A stretch of 64,000 nucleotides of DNA from Trichobilharzia szidati (lineage: Eukaryota > Platyhelminthes > Trematoda > Strigeidida > Schistosomatidae). A program made the position numbers and the translations under genes. Under the pieces are notes generated by a model. It had not been told where the DNA came from. It did not search any database and saw only the letters and a list, made by a program, of their open reading frames with translations. The stretch spans positions 97,098,020-97,162,019 of the forward strand of contig OX235272.1 in assembly GCA_944472155.2 (NCBI GenBank), given 5' to 3'. Numbering within the stretch: the stretch's first letter is position 1; every line of letters starts with the position of its first letter. Positions 1 through 10,346 of the stretch are shown one piece after another.

Positions 1-339
1 TTAAAATTCCAAAGACAAGAAATTTCAAAACCTCATACAATTATCAGCTTCTTTACCCACAGCTGTTTTCAAACATTTCTTCCCCAAACCTCTATCCTGA
101 CTGTTCATCTTTAAGTCAATTATGTGAGGATATAAATAGAACTTATTGAATAAAGAAATTTCGACTTTCTATGAAGAAGAGAACTATTTGATGTTTTTTT
201 ATCTTTTAGAATTAAAACACGAAGGTTTCAATATTAAACCAGTTGGTCTCAGTTATGTATGAAGACATGATGACTGGATATATAAAATTCATAATAATGG
301 ATACAGTCAAACAAGTAAATTTTCTAAAATAAGTTTCAC
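1..339. other. Intergenic, nothing recognised
   Basis: AT-rich sequence with no exon-like ORF, RNA gene or clear repeat that I can name. Confidence 0.5.
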
Positions 340-655
340 CACTATCAGGATGAACTAGACATCTGTCTCTTTCTAGTCCAGGACTATTCAACAGTGCATA
401 TCCATGATTCCATAACAAATGGAACCCAGAGCCATAAGTTTACAAGGCGAACAATCACTTAGTGGGTAAGGGGGAACCATGGATTCCATCAGTTAATGAT
501 GTAGAGCCATCTTTTAATCTAATGGCACTGTTCAATCTCTGAAAGGGATGTGGATGAGTACTGCTGAAGAATCCCAAGCTGGGAAGAAACAACTGTCCAG
601 TGCTCCTTACTTTTCTATGATTCTCTAACTAACTTCACCTCATTGCAAAATCCAA
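340..655. repeat. Family B tRNA-like/hammerhead repeat, inverted pair
   Basis: The left part (about 340-480) reads as family B on the minus strand, recognisable by the reverse complement of the hammerhead region and a decayed B-box region. The right part (about 500-655) reads as family B on the plus strand and ends in the family's usual TTCTCTAACT block. The centre is reduced compared with the two long palindromes further right. The right arm carries a well-kept hammerhead motif, listed separately. Confidence 0.55.
556..605 (+). ncRNA. Hammerhead ribozyme motif (type I, minimal stem III)
   Basis: Seen directly: stem I is GAGTACTG (556-563) with CAGTGCTC (598-605), 8 bp including one G-U. The core CTGAAGA (564-570) fits CUGANGA. 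Stem II is TCCC (572-575) with GGGA (581-584) around a 5-nt loop. GAAA follows at 586-589. Stem III is only A589-T596 and C590-G595 around a 4-nt loop, then GTC with the predicted cut after 597. The only flaw is an A-A opposition at the base of stem II (571 and 585), where G-C is usual. Minimal stem III hammerheads of this kind are known from animal retroelements, including schistosome repeats. Activity is inferred, not shown. Confidence 0.65.
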
Positions 656-2553
656 CTTAAAACAACATAGACCTCTATAAACCAACACTTGAGAATAATT
701 TTTCTTTCCATTTCATCTGTTATTGCTATACCTTGTGAATGGACACTTCATACATCTGAACAAAGAGATTGTGCTCAGTTTACTCATAACTGTTTTCTCT
801 TAACATTTGGATACTATCCTATGGAAATCTCCATAGAAAATGGAACTTCTTTAGAACATGGCAGAGCTAATTATATAAATAAATCACAACACATTACTGT
901 AAATTACTTTGAAACTAAAAAAGGTCCGAAGAAATTCAGAACTCTTCCATAGAGTGTACAATCGATTAAAGCTGGGTGTTATTCACAAAGTTTAGGTTTT
1001 CTAGCCAATTCATCATACAGTCAAGTCAGCACTTATTACCAGTGGTGAACACAAAATGTTATACCTGTTCATTAGAACGTCAAGGAATCATTGATAAAAA
1101 TCTTAACCGTCTGAAAACTTACTTATGCGACTGCTGATAAGTCCACATTTGATTGGTTTCAGGTCCAATCACGAGTCGAAATCAGATACAAGAACTCTTA
1201 AGGATAAAAAGCACTTAACAACTATTTCATCACAGTTTTGTCAACATAATTTACATCACTTTTTACGTCTTATATTTAGCAGACGATAACAGTGGAATTC
1301 AGGATGCACACTTGATCCTATTTATGATAACTCATCAGTTGAGTATTCTTGCTTCCCAAGATATTGGTGTTCTTATTGAAAGCAAACGTACTAGTACCCA
1401 CTGTTTTGAATAATAGAGTATGACGTACATGACTGACGAGTCAAGAAGTCATATCTTGTTTATTGGGCATAAATTTATGAGTAATAAACGCTCACATTAT
1501 GATTTTTATTATTATTTTCAACCAATGGTTCTTTTCCTGATTGGGATATAGTTCTAGATGTCAAAATTTTCTGTTTGTCTATATTTTACGTGAACAGTAT
1601 TAATGAAGCGTGAATATTTGATGCATTCAATAGTTTCACTCACCATTCAATTTATATTTTAGAGGGAGAAGTTTACATTAATCAGACATCAAAAATGAAG
1701 AATCTTCTTTTCAATAAATTCTCTTTAATAAATACACTCCACTCATATTAAGTTTTTTTAAATAACTGAAAATATCTCTGTGTGTCAGTTTACTAAAATT
1801 ATGGCTAATAACTTATAATTTCGGTTAGATTTTCTTTGTTGAATGGTTAAAGGCAATTGGATGTAAGTCAATAACTTAGTTTCCGCAATTAATGAAGCTT
1901 GGCTAATAGTGAACCTGAAAAGGATTGTTTTCTTTGTAAGGGACTCAGATTCACTTGATTCACTAATGCAGTCATTAACATTAACACCGAGCTATTCTGG
2001 CCTCAACCGAATTTCTGTGGTATTGTAAAGTATACATTGTTTGTTCATTAGGGTGCTGACTGAATTCTATCAGTCAGGATTGAAATCTGATCATCAAGCT
2101 GATAGATTTGCTATCACAGTGAAGTTTGGATTGTTGTAGACTGAAAATGTTTAACTTGATGGCTAGAATGAAAACTCCACAGATAGAATTCATTCAGAAC
2201 TCAGTACTAGTTAACGTAATATAGAGATTGGTCTGTGTAAATTTCCTTTATATGTGACTCCAAGAAATTTTAAAAATATCATCACATTCCAGAGTGAAAT
2301 AGTCACAAATGGATTATGTGAAATGACGGAGAAGATGATGATACATACAAGAATATTTGCTCAAGTAATTTCATTCTCATGAATAAATAATCTTAATTAC
2401 ATTTTATAACATTTAGCCAGAGAATCTAGATACGGTTAAATGGGACAATTTCAAAATGGCTTTATAATTTGGAGGGAAATCACTTCGATTATAATAACCA
2501 ACGGCGAGAAAATTCTAATGCATGCAGTAGCTACTATTAGCTTAATTTTTACG
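656..2553. other. Intergenic, nothing recognised
   Basis: No repeat family or exon recognised. An 87-codon plus-strand ORF at 689-952 starts with a hydrophobic stretch and has several cysteines, but it has no recognisable domain or supporting splice context, so it is not called a gene. Confidence 0.5.
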
Positions 2554-3127
2554 AGTTGATCTCGGATTGATTTCAGTTAAAGAACTATTGGAAACCAGCA
2601 CCGGACTACTGGACAGCTGTTTCCCCAGCCTAGTTTGGGAATCATCCGCACTATTCACCCACCACCAGGGTTCGAACCCAGGACCTCCCAGTTACAAGGC
2701 AAGCTCGTATACCACTCAACCAACTGGGACCCGATTCAGTGACCAGTGCATGAATTCTAACTTCTACCAATTCGTGATTTAGCGCGACTACCAACCAATA
2801 TCACAGGTGGGACATTCATCTTTACACTTGACTGGATGAACCTCAATGGTCACGACTTCTCACTAGAACTGCAGCAAGTCACATTGGTTGGGGTCGCGCT
2901 AAATCACGAATTGGTAGAAGTTAGAATTCATGCACTGGTCACTGAATCGGGTCCCAGTTGGTTGAGTGGTATACGAGCTTGCCTTGTAACTGGGAGGTCC
3001 TGAGTTCGAACCCTGGTGGTGGGTGAATAGTGCGGATGATTCCCAAACTAGGCTAGGGGAACAGCTGTCCAGTAGTCCGGTGATGGTTCCCAATGGTTCT
3101 CTAACTGATATCAATCCGCGATCAACT
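2554..3127. repeat. Near-perfect palindrome of two head-to-head family B copies
   Basis: The left arm (2,554-2,800, minus-strand family B) and right arm (2,882-3,127, plus-strand family B) are reverse complements with about nine mismatches over roughly 245 nt; the inner 170 nt differ at about one site. The spacer is about 80 nt. Each arm has a tRNA-like head: in the right arm the A-box-like TGGTTGAGTGGTATACG starts near 2,958 and the B-box-like GAGTTCGAACCC lies near 3,003. A decayed hammerhead follows (core CGGATGA), then the GGTTCTCTAACTGAT end. A single RNA across it would fold into a long duplex. Confidence 0.85.
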
Positions 3128-3199
3128 AGCAAAAACAAAACTAATCCTTACAAACCAACTATAGAATATTACCTTCATTATCATTACCATTTGTTCTTT

Positions 3200-3440
3200 A
3201 ACATATCAGTGAAACATAGGGCTTCAGCTACACATATTCATTGTATTGAGTTCTCCACCATCACTTTTAGCTATCCCCACGACTGCCCACAGGGTCTTAC
3301 TACTTCTTCATATGATCGGCTCCACGTCACCCTAGGATGCGCAGCTTGTCACTTTCCATTCAGGATCCCACCCAACGGTCTGGAGTGTGATGTCACTAGG
3401 CGGTTTCCTCAGTGCATGTCCAATCCATACAACAACTAGT
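3200..3440 (-). mobile_element. RTE-type LINE 3' end fragment
   Basis: Read on the minus strand, this resembles the 3' region of the LINE copy at 48,915-51,990: the GAAGCCCTATG-type 3' block (here near 3,205-3,225) and the segment next to the CACTCAATGGCCTGGA-like stretch (here near 3,370-3,390). It is diverged and has no intact coding sequence. Plus-strand ORF 3,023-3,439 here is a chance fusion of the palindrome and this fragment. Confidence 0.5.
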
Positions 3441-3837
3441 TACCATTAAATAAATGCGCTAGTAATAATTCAGTGGCTTAGTTAATAATAATCTGATACT
3501 TTTTACAGCAGAATTCGATTTCAGATCTGAGTAAGAGAACTTAATGTGGATGCGACGATGCCCGGCTGATAAATTCCAAATGGGTTGAAATAGAAACCAT
3601 TGGTCCGACTTTTTTCTTCTATGAACTATGATCTCAGTGTTATTCAGTTTTATTATTATAACGCTTTGTATCAAGATTATGTTAAGCGTCTAATAATGAC
3701 AACCTCTTATTTGAATAATAGTATAGTAAAATTAGAAATTGAAATGCGTTAACAGTAAATACTGATCAAGATTGCAAAAGATTTGATATACGAACCCACA
3801 ACAAGAAGCACTAATCACTATCAATTGTAGGAACTTA

Positions 3838-4437
3838 AAGAAAGTCACCTGTTTCACTTTCCTAGACACGAATGAGGATGTCAAAGACAGCCATGATCAG
3901 TAAAGCAAAACAAGCGTTCATTAATCTGAAATTAGTGTGAAAATCTGCTGCACTCAACATGAGGAACAAGATTCAGATAATCAGCACTAATCAAGCAATA
4001 CACTCCCCCCCCCCTATATGATTCAGAGACTTAGCGAGATGCAAAAAGCACTTCCAGTAAGTTTCAGACTTCTATCAACAGCTATGTTGGCTGCGCACTA
4101 AAGATTAGATGTCCGGTCAGAAAGGATTAGCAACAAGAAACTTTGGGAATGAACCAACCACGAACCTACTGCCCTATAAATATGCCGAAAGAAATGGAGG
4201 TGGATTAAACACACGCTGAGTGGCACTACTTACTAGACTCTCAAGGGAAACTCTAATGGGAAAAGATAATTTGGGCATCCGGGGTTAGTGTGAAGGAGAT
4301 TGTTTGGAGAGAGGGAGATGAGAGCTTATGGGCAGCTTATAGAGCCAGCTAAAGTGGACTGTAGAGAACAATATGAAACAGAAATGTGCTGTTGAAGTCC
4401 TATTTTCCACTTGGGACACAAAGAAATAATAATCATT
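3838..4437 (+). mobile_element. RTE-type LINE, 5'-truncated copy with 3' end
   Basis: Contains the C-terminal part of the LINE ORF after the reverse transcriptase (a degraded reading frame with the pattern MRMSKTAMISKAKQAF near 3,872), the 3' untranslated part, and the 3' end GAAGTCCTATTTTCCACTTG followed by AATAATAAT. Frameshifts and stops make it a dead copy. A run of C at about 4,004-4,014 interrupts it. 5' truncation is normal for target-primed reverse transcription. Confidence 0.75.
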
Positions 4438-4447
4438 TAATAAGTAT

Positions 4448-4704
4448 ACTTAATAAATATTTTTTTATTCCTCCACGTTCCCAGTGGAACATAGGGCTTC
4501 AAGCTAGTGGCTTGAAATTTCTGTAGCAGTGTTTATTTTTACAGGATGGGGTTGCTAGCCTCATGCCAAACCTTTCCTCTTCACCAGCATTATTTCTGGT
4601 TTAGCGAGGTAAAGGAGTGCGTCGGCCGGGAATCGAACCCCAGGCCATGTGCATAGTCCGCGAGCATCCTAACCGCTGTGCCACCGACGCACTTAATTAA
4701 TATT
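4448..4704 (-). mobile_element. SINE A (tRNA-derived), complete copy with target duplication
   Basis: On the minus strand the head (4,692 to 4,617, 76 nt) looks like a tRNA: acceptor halves GTGCGTC and GACGCAC pair over 7 bp, an A box lies in TGGCACAGCGGTTAGG, and the B box is GGGTTCGATTCCC. The anticodon arm no longer pairs, so it is not a tRNA gene. The body ends in GAAGCCCTATGTTCCACTGG and an A-rich tail, the same 3' end as the RTE LINE. Flanks ACTTAATAAATATT (4,448-4,461) and ACTTAATTAATATT (4,691-4,704) look like a target-site duplication. Confidence 0.85.
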
Positions 4705-4837
4705 AGTAGACCATTTCTTTAACCAAGACGAATGTCCGTTAAAACCATAATTTCAGCATTGAACATAATAACTAAAGTGCGAAGTAAGCTTTCGTTATAA
4801 AACATATATCATCTCCTCCTTACATGGTGTTTTCCAT

Positions 4838-5010
4838 TTCACACTCGGATGCAAAACTAATTGATTCCCATTCGGGTTCTACTCGATGGCTGGTCTGTTC
4901 CTTTTTGCATATCCTTTCCCGCCGGCCATCTGATCTTCAGTATGGAATGAATGCAGCTGTTGATAAAAGCCTTCAGAAACCTGTTCAAAGTGTTTTTGGT
5001 GAAAAGCCAA
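4838..5010 (-). mobile_element. RTE-type LINE 3' region fragment
   Basis: Similar in layout to the LINE 3' region at 49,050-49,110 (the block around CCATTCGGGTTCTACTCGAT matches the CCATTCGAGTTCCACTCAAT block there). No coding potential. Confidence 0.5.
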
Positions 5011-6723
5011 GTCTAAGCCATGTAGATGACTACTGACTTGACATTAGTGCTGAAAATTGTTGAGTGATTTTTGTGTGTTAGATCATAGGAGTAACTCAGC
5101 AGTAAGGCATGGGCGTATGTTTCATACTTGTTAAGGTGTGCCAAATGGTTTGAACGAATCCATTTCCTCTGAAAGATTCTAATGGGCATCATATTTCTCC
5201 AAGTCTTTAGCTTGACTTTTGATAATAGTAACAGGTGTGTCATAGAAACAGTAATCAAGCATTCCATGTTTACCAATTTCCTTCATCTCCACTATCATCT
5301 AACCCTACCACCCAAATCATGATACCTTGGAACAATATTTATCACATGCAATTTTTAACAACTCATTGTTTTTAAGCAAGAACTTTTCACTCTATTTACA
5401 CCCTAATGATTTAAAAGTCAGGCAAATAAATGAATATCTGACCAGGGTTAATTAGAGGTTATAGTTATATATATACAATAATTTATGGTCAGTTTGTTTG
5501 AATGTATACACCAAAACTGTGTTTGAGGGATAAATTACACAGTTATTTGTATAGATTAAAACTCCTCGAGGGCAATTTGATTTCAACAATATTAATAATG
5601 ATGAAGTAAAAGGATGAAAAGAAACTCAATAAAAAATAGGACTATTCATGCAGTGTTTTTATAATATTTTAGGTTATTAATTTCAATAATCTTTACCTTT
5701 CGTGCTTATTTCCGTTGTCATGTTCTATCCTCAACAAGTTTGTTTAAATGCCTTCCATATTGGATACATAAATGTTCCAATAATTATAGGGGAATTTCAA
5801 TTTACATAGTTAATTTTTGCTATGAATACATTCTTAGTTTGTTTTAAAAGGATTAACTTTGTTGATCTTTGAGTAAAACACCTTTAAATTTATTTGTAAA
5901 CTTTGAGCATATTACTTTCCTTTGAATTTGTTTTAGCTAAAGTAATGTAAAGCATTCATGTTAATGGGGAGTTGGGGTGGGTAAGCATTCATAAATACAC
6001 TTCAAAGAAGTTACTACTTACCACTAATTAGCCTAAATGTTAAGTTGTAAAAAAAATCACCAATGGGATTTCCACCTATCACATTAATAGCATTCATTTT
6101 CAAAATCGAAGTTGGCTTAAAGTGTAAGGCAGTCATAAACTTCGAATTGCAGCTAAAGGAAATGTGGAATAATCGACTACGCTGAGAGGTCCCATCAACT
6201 AATTTACATGAGAATAAGAGCAATTTCATTTTGAGGAAGAGTTACGCCGAAGAAGCTCCAGAATGATCAATTTCAGAATATATTTACAATCCAAAAACTA
6301 TCAAATTATTCTTCTAAGCAGCTTACAGGAACTGTGGGATTCTTGAATGTAATCTGAAATAGAATTAGGGAAGAGGGAGTGTTACTCAAACGTCTTTCCA
6401 GTGGTGCAGATCTAACTAGACTTCATTCACATTTTTTGGTTCAGTGTATTGGATTTTCTTCTTCATCTTGTTTCTGATAAGTTTTCCTGAGACGGTTTAT
6501 TGTGGTGTTTAGTTTTGAAATCCGACTGTTCTGGCTGACAACTTATTATGATAAATCTCAGCTGAATTTCATGTGTCACTAAAGTTCAATACAAGCCTAA
6601 CACAGGATGAATAAGTTATATTTCCTGTGTAGCTACTCATCTTTGTCACACTTTATTCTCTAATCAGTATTCACTTTTCTGTCTGGAATGCGAAGTCTAT
6701 TGAATGAACCTAATGCTAATCGA
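5011..6723. other. Intergenic, nothing recognised
   Basis: AT-rich, no named repeat, no exon-like ORF. Confidence 0.5.
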
Positions 6724-6785
6724 GCCTCAACTATTAAGACGTTAATAAGAGAGCTTCTTATTAACATCCTAATAGTTGAGCAGGC
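6724..6785. repeat. Inverted repeat (hairpin)
   Basis: CTCAACTATT and GTTAATAAGA on the left are matched by TCTTATTAAC and AATAGTTGAG on the right, with a short interior loop and a 5-nt terminal loop. It lies just left of an Sm-alpha-like repeat. No terminator or RNA-gene role can be assigned. Confidence 0.7.
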
Positions 6786-6809
6786 TATGACAGACCTTTT
6801 GTTTCTAGG

Positions 6810-7100
6810 TTAATTTTCATTTCGTGTTGACTGATTATGTTTGGTCAAAATGCTCAGTCCCGATTGGCATGTGGGCTCCTAGTGCCAACGATTCGACGAT
6901 GTCTGAGGATTAACGTGATATTATTTTGGTCGGTGATGACTAGTACCAGAAACCAGAATGTAAATCTCCTCCTGTTTAGGACTCGTCAGTCGGATGTACC
7001 CACATCCCCAGTTAATGATGGTGTTCCCCTAAGACTCGAACCCTTCATCCATCGTTTCAAACGTTAAAGTATTATCCACTAAACCACTAGAGCTACAAAA
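6810..7100 (-). mobile_element. Sm-alpha-like tRNA-derived repeat, decayed hammerhead
   Basis: On the minus strand the tRNA-like head has AGTGGTTTAGTGGATAATAC (A-box region, 7,090-7,070) and GGGTTCGAGTC (B box, near 7,040). A hammerhead relic follows with core CTGACGA and stem II GTCC, but the GACGAAAC segment is changed to GGAGGAGA. The left end (6,810-6,910) is a block found again, in either orientation, at 7,128-7,215, 7,500-7,615 and 22,200-22,300. Confidence 0.65.
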
Positions 7101-7127
7101 ACAACGGCAATAAGTTATGTCTTCTTA

Positions 7128-7345
7128 GGTTAATTTTCTTTGGCGTCAATCCATTTACGCTGGACCAAAATGCTCGGTCTCCGTTAATATGTTAACTCCT
7201 AGTACAAAAGGTGCAGGGTTTCAGGTTCAGTAGGAATACCACCACTCACTGGGAGTGCAGGTACATCCATATGACGAACCCCAAATAGGACGAAATGTTA
7301 ATCCTGTAACCTAAGGCTAGTCACCATCAACCAAAAGAATATTAC
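7128..7345 (+). mobile_element. Sm-alpha-like repeat, decayed hammerhead
   Basis: Plus-strand copy. The hammerhead region reads ATGACGA, stem II CCCCAAATAGGAC and GAAAT near 7,270-7,292, so the first core base and stem II base are damaged. It is preceded by the shared end block and followed by the usual GCTAGTCACCATC tail. Confidence 0.55.
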
Positions 7346-7399
7346 AACATAAGTATCCTATGTTATATCTTTTCATCGATTCTATCGTTTCTTAGGTTG

Positions 7400-7615
7400 G
7401 GTTCTACTTTGAGTAGATATCCAAGATTTTAACGTTTATAACTTCATAACTAGACGTTTCCGAGCGATAATATATAGCCTTATTATTGGAAATAACACCA
7501 ATCAAGCAACGTCACACTACCTCAAGACATCGTTGAAACGTCTGTCTAGGAGCCTGTACGTTAATAAAGACTCACCATTCCAGTCTAACAAAGTTAATCA
7601 ACATGAAAATTAAAT
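7400..7615 (-). repeat. End block of an Sm-alpha-like repeat
   Basis: 7,500-7,615 is the reverse complement of the end block at 6,810-6,910 (shared features TAGGAGCC and GTTAATCAACATGAAAATTA). The tRNA-like and hammerhead parts are not recognisable here. Confidence 0.45.
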
Positions 7616-7620
7616 TCAAT

Positions 7621-8995
7621 TCAGCAAATCAACCGCTCTACACTACCACCCTTACATACAGTCGGTAGATTTTAGATGGAATGAAGAAAAGCTCATCGTA
7701 CATTCCACTGGTAGACATGAGTAATACAAATCAACTTGTAGAGTCTATTTTCCAAAAACACTGAAAGTAATAATCAGTGAAGTGTAAAATTCACAATTAC
7801 TGCCCCATGTTTGTTAAAACTAGGGTTAATTTAACTCATTATGAAACTATTCCACATGAATGAAAACCTACTCAACAACAATAAATATAAAAGCCTAGGG
7901 ACTAAACTTTAATTGAAATTGAAACCATTTCTATTTCTACTTTCCGAAGAGCAGCTTTTTCTATTTACACTGATTACGTTGGATAATGAGTTATAGTGGA
8001 CTGACTATAATCATTCGACATGCATCAAATTACTCCATATTACATGAGTTTATTTGATACAGCACAGTGATACAGTATTAATAACTGGATGATATTTCCA
8101 GCACACTTTGTTGCTTATAGTCACATAGTCTCATATGTGCCCTCAACCATTTAATATCGTAGCAACATGCACCGTGATGGTAACAGACCAAGCTTGTTGT
8201 TCGCAGTAGAAATTCCAGTGATAGAATTCAACCAGTACTAAGAAATAAACGAAATAACAATCATTATTCTCCCAGTGACTGGTCAATTTATCCATTACGT
8301 TTTTACAGGAGATCAGTCGGGGTCCGAATTGCTCCGTAGTAAAGCTTATGGATGCATTACTCTGTAACCCGAGAATATCGGAGTCTTTGAAGTTACAGGC
8401 ATGCCTTGAGGATGAATTCCGTTAAACACAAGGCCTAGATAAAGGGTTTTTTGGTGGTTGCCTTCAATCAATTAGCATCATTAAGACAAATTGTTTGACC
8501 TCTTATAAAATATTAGCGTTCTCCTACGGTTATTTAGACAATGGTGTGGTTTTAATTTCGATAGTGTTAGACTAACTTCACCTTGGAGTGTGATCTTGTA
8601 TATAGAATACCCCATAGTATAGAATCCACCAACAGCAATTAGTATAAATTATATAAGAGATGACCCTATTACCGTTATAGCTTACCAGATAATGCCTCAC
8701 CAAAATGAGCATCTGAGAGAACACCATCATTAAATATGATGTAGCTAAAGTTTATATATCCGTCCCAGATAGGAAGAAACTTGCACCTAACACTTTATTC
8801 TTGTTCACCGACAAATAAATAACAGGTAGTAAATACTTGATTTGGTTACTCAGTAAATGTAAGAGGAACTTTATATTCTATAATTATTTCGCTTAATCGC
8901 TTGACACCTCCTTAACATGCTCATATTCTTTTTCAACTGCTGGTTTGCAAGGACTTGATTTATTTCAATTTAGATCATGAAATGACATCAACTAG
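7621..8995. other. Intergenic, nothing recognised
   Basis: No repeat family or coding segment recognised. Confidence 0.5.
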
Positions 8996-9560
8996 AGAAC
9001 TAGTGAAAACGAGAGAGTAGCAGACAAATGTTCTGTCCTAGTTTCGGACTCCTCATCAGTATGCAACCATTATTCTAGACAGGGATTGAACTCAGGACGT
9101 TCAGGTTACGATACGGGCCCAACTGACCACTTAGCCAATTCTTGACATATGTCGCGGAACTTGAAATCAGACAGATCCCTGCAAACCAACACTTGAAAAT
9201 TAATCTAATATTCACTAGTGACTGACCCCAGAATGAAGTTTCCCGTAGTTCTAGTGAGAAGTCATGACCAGTGGGATCCACCAAGTATGATATGAAGATA
9301 AATACTTTCAGATGACGTTGGCTGCCAGTGGCACAAATCAGCAAAAGTTTGAATTCATGAGCTAATGAATCCATCTCAGTAAATGGATGATTAATGGGCT
9401 CGCGTCGTTGTCTAAAGGTCGTGGATTCAATCTCCAGTGGCTTCCCGGGTTCGTATTGCTGAGGAGTCCCCCAAAGGGAGAAAGAACTAGCTATCCTGTA
9501 CTTCCTGATTTTCAGTGATTCTCTAGCTGATGTCAGTTCGTAGTCTAATTTGATATTCTT
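8996..9560. repeat. Family B inverted pair, diverged
   Basis: The left arm (about 9,000-9,375) is family B on the minus strand: hammerhead relic ATGAGGA with stem II GTCC/GGAC near 9,030-9,060, then B-box and A-box remnants. The right arm (about 9,390-9,555) is a plus-strand copy ending in GATTCTCTAGCTGATGTCAG. The arms are much less alike than in the next element, so this is an older version of the same layout. Confidence 0.6.
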
Positions 9561-9682
9561 ATTGATCCCCTTTCCACTTAGATGGATCTTTTGATAACAT
9601 TCACAGATATTTATTTTCGTTCTGTCAAATTAGTTGTCTAACGCATATTCAAGTAGTGAATTTGTAGGGATTGTGTTTCATT

Positions 9683-10346
9683 GGTTGGAGGGTTTCTTCA
9701 TGAGGTGACATCAGTTAGAGAACCATTGGAAAACCAGCTGGGAGTACTGGACAGCCAGCTGTTTCGCCCTAGTTTAGGACTCTTCACAGTACTCACCCAC
9801 CACCAGGGGTCGAACCCAGCACCTTCTGGTTACAAGGCGAGCTAGCTCGTAGACCATTTAGCCACTGGGACTCGATCCAGTGGCCAACCCATGAATTCTA
9901 ACTTCTGCCACTTCATGGCGTGGCGCATCACTTCGAAATGTCTTCTTCGATGAGCAAATGCCTCACCTTCAACCTGCTGTATCTGATGCTCACTAGCGAC
10001 TGGTTCTATTCAGGCAGTTAACCTGGGGTTCTAGTGGGAAGCAGGGTACAGCAGGTTGATGGGGAGGCATTTGCTCATCGAAGAAGACATTTCGAAGTGG
10101 TTGCGCCACGCTATGAAGTGGCAGAAGTTAGAATTCATGGGTTGGCCACTGGATCGAGTCCCAGTGGCTAAATGGTCTACGAGCTAGCTCGCCTTGTAAC
10201 CAAAAGGTGCTGGGTTCGACCCCTGGTGGTGGGTGAGTACTGTGAAGAGTCCTAAACTAGGGCGAAACAGCTGGCTGTCCAGTACTCCCAGCTGGTTTTC
10301 CAATGGTTCTCTAACTGATGTCACCTCATGATGAAACCCTCCAACT
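9683..10346. repeat. Near-perfect 0.66-kb palindrome of family B
   Basis: The left arm (9,683-9,982) and right arm (10,048-10,346) are reverse complements with fewer than ten differences over about 300 nt; the spacer is about 65 nt. Both arms start at a GGAGGGTTTC end, run through the hammerhead region, then the tRNA-like head (B-box GGTTCGACCCC near 10,211; A-box-like AGTGGCTAAATGGTCTACG near 10,164), and meet in a segment shared by other family B elements. The hammerhead core in each arm lacks the first C (TGAAGA); stem II is GTCC/GGGC. Confidence 0.85.

Noticed and set aside
689..952. 87-codon ORF with hydrophobic start and cysteines
   Set aside because: No recognisable domain, no reliable splice or regulatory context, and ORFs of this length arise by chance in a 64-kb AT-rich window.
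1128..1150. CTGATAAGTCC resembling a hammerhead core
   Set aside because: The core is altered and no GAAA segment or paired stem II follows.
3023..3439. 138-codon ORF spanning the first palindrome and beyond
   Set aside because: It joins the right arm of a repeat with an antisense LINE 3' fragment, so it is a chance reading frame.
4617..4692. Possible tRNA gene on the minus strand
   Set aside because: The acceptor and T arms are good, but the anticodon arm does not pair and the unit continues into a SINE body with many sister copies.
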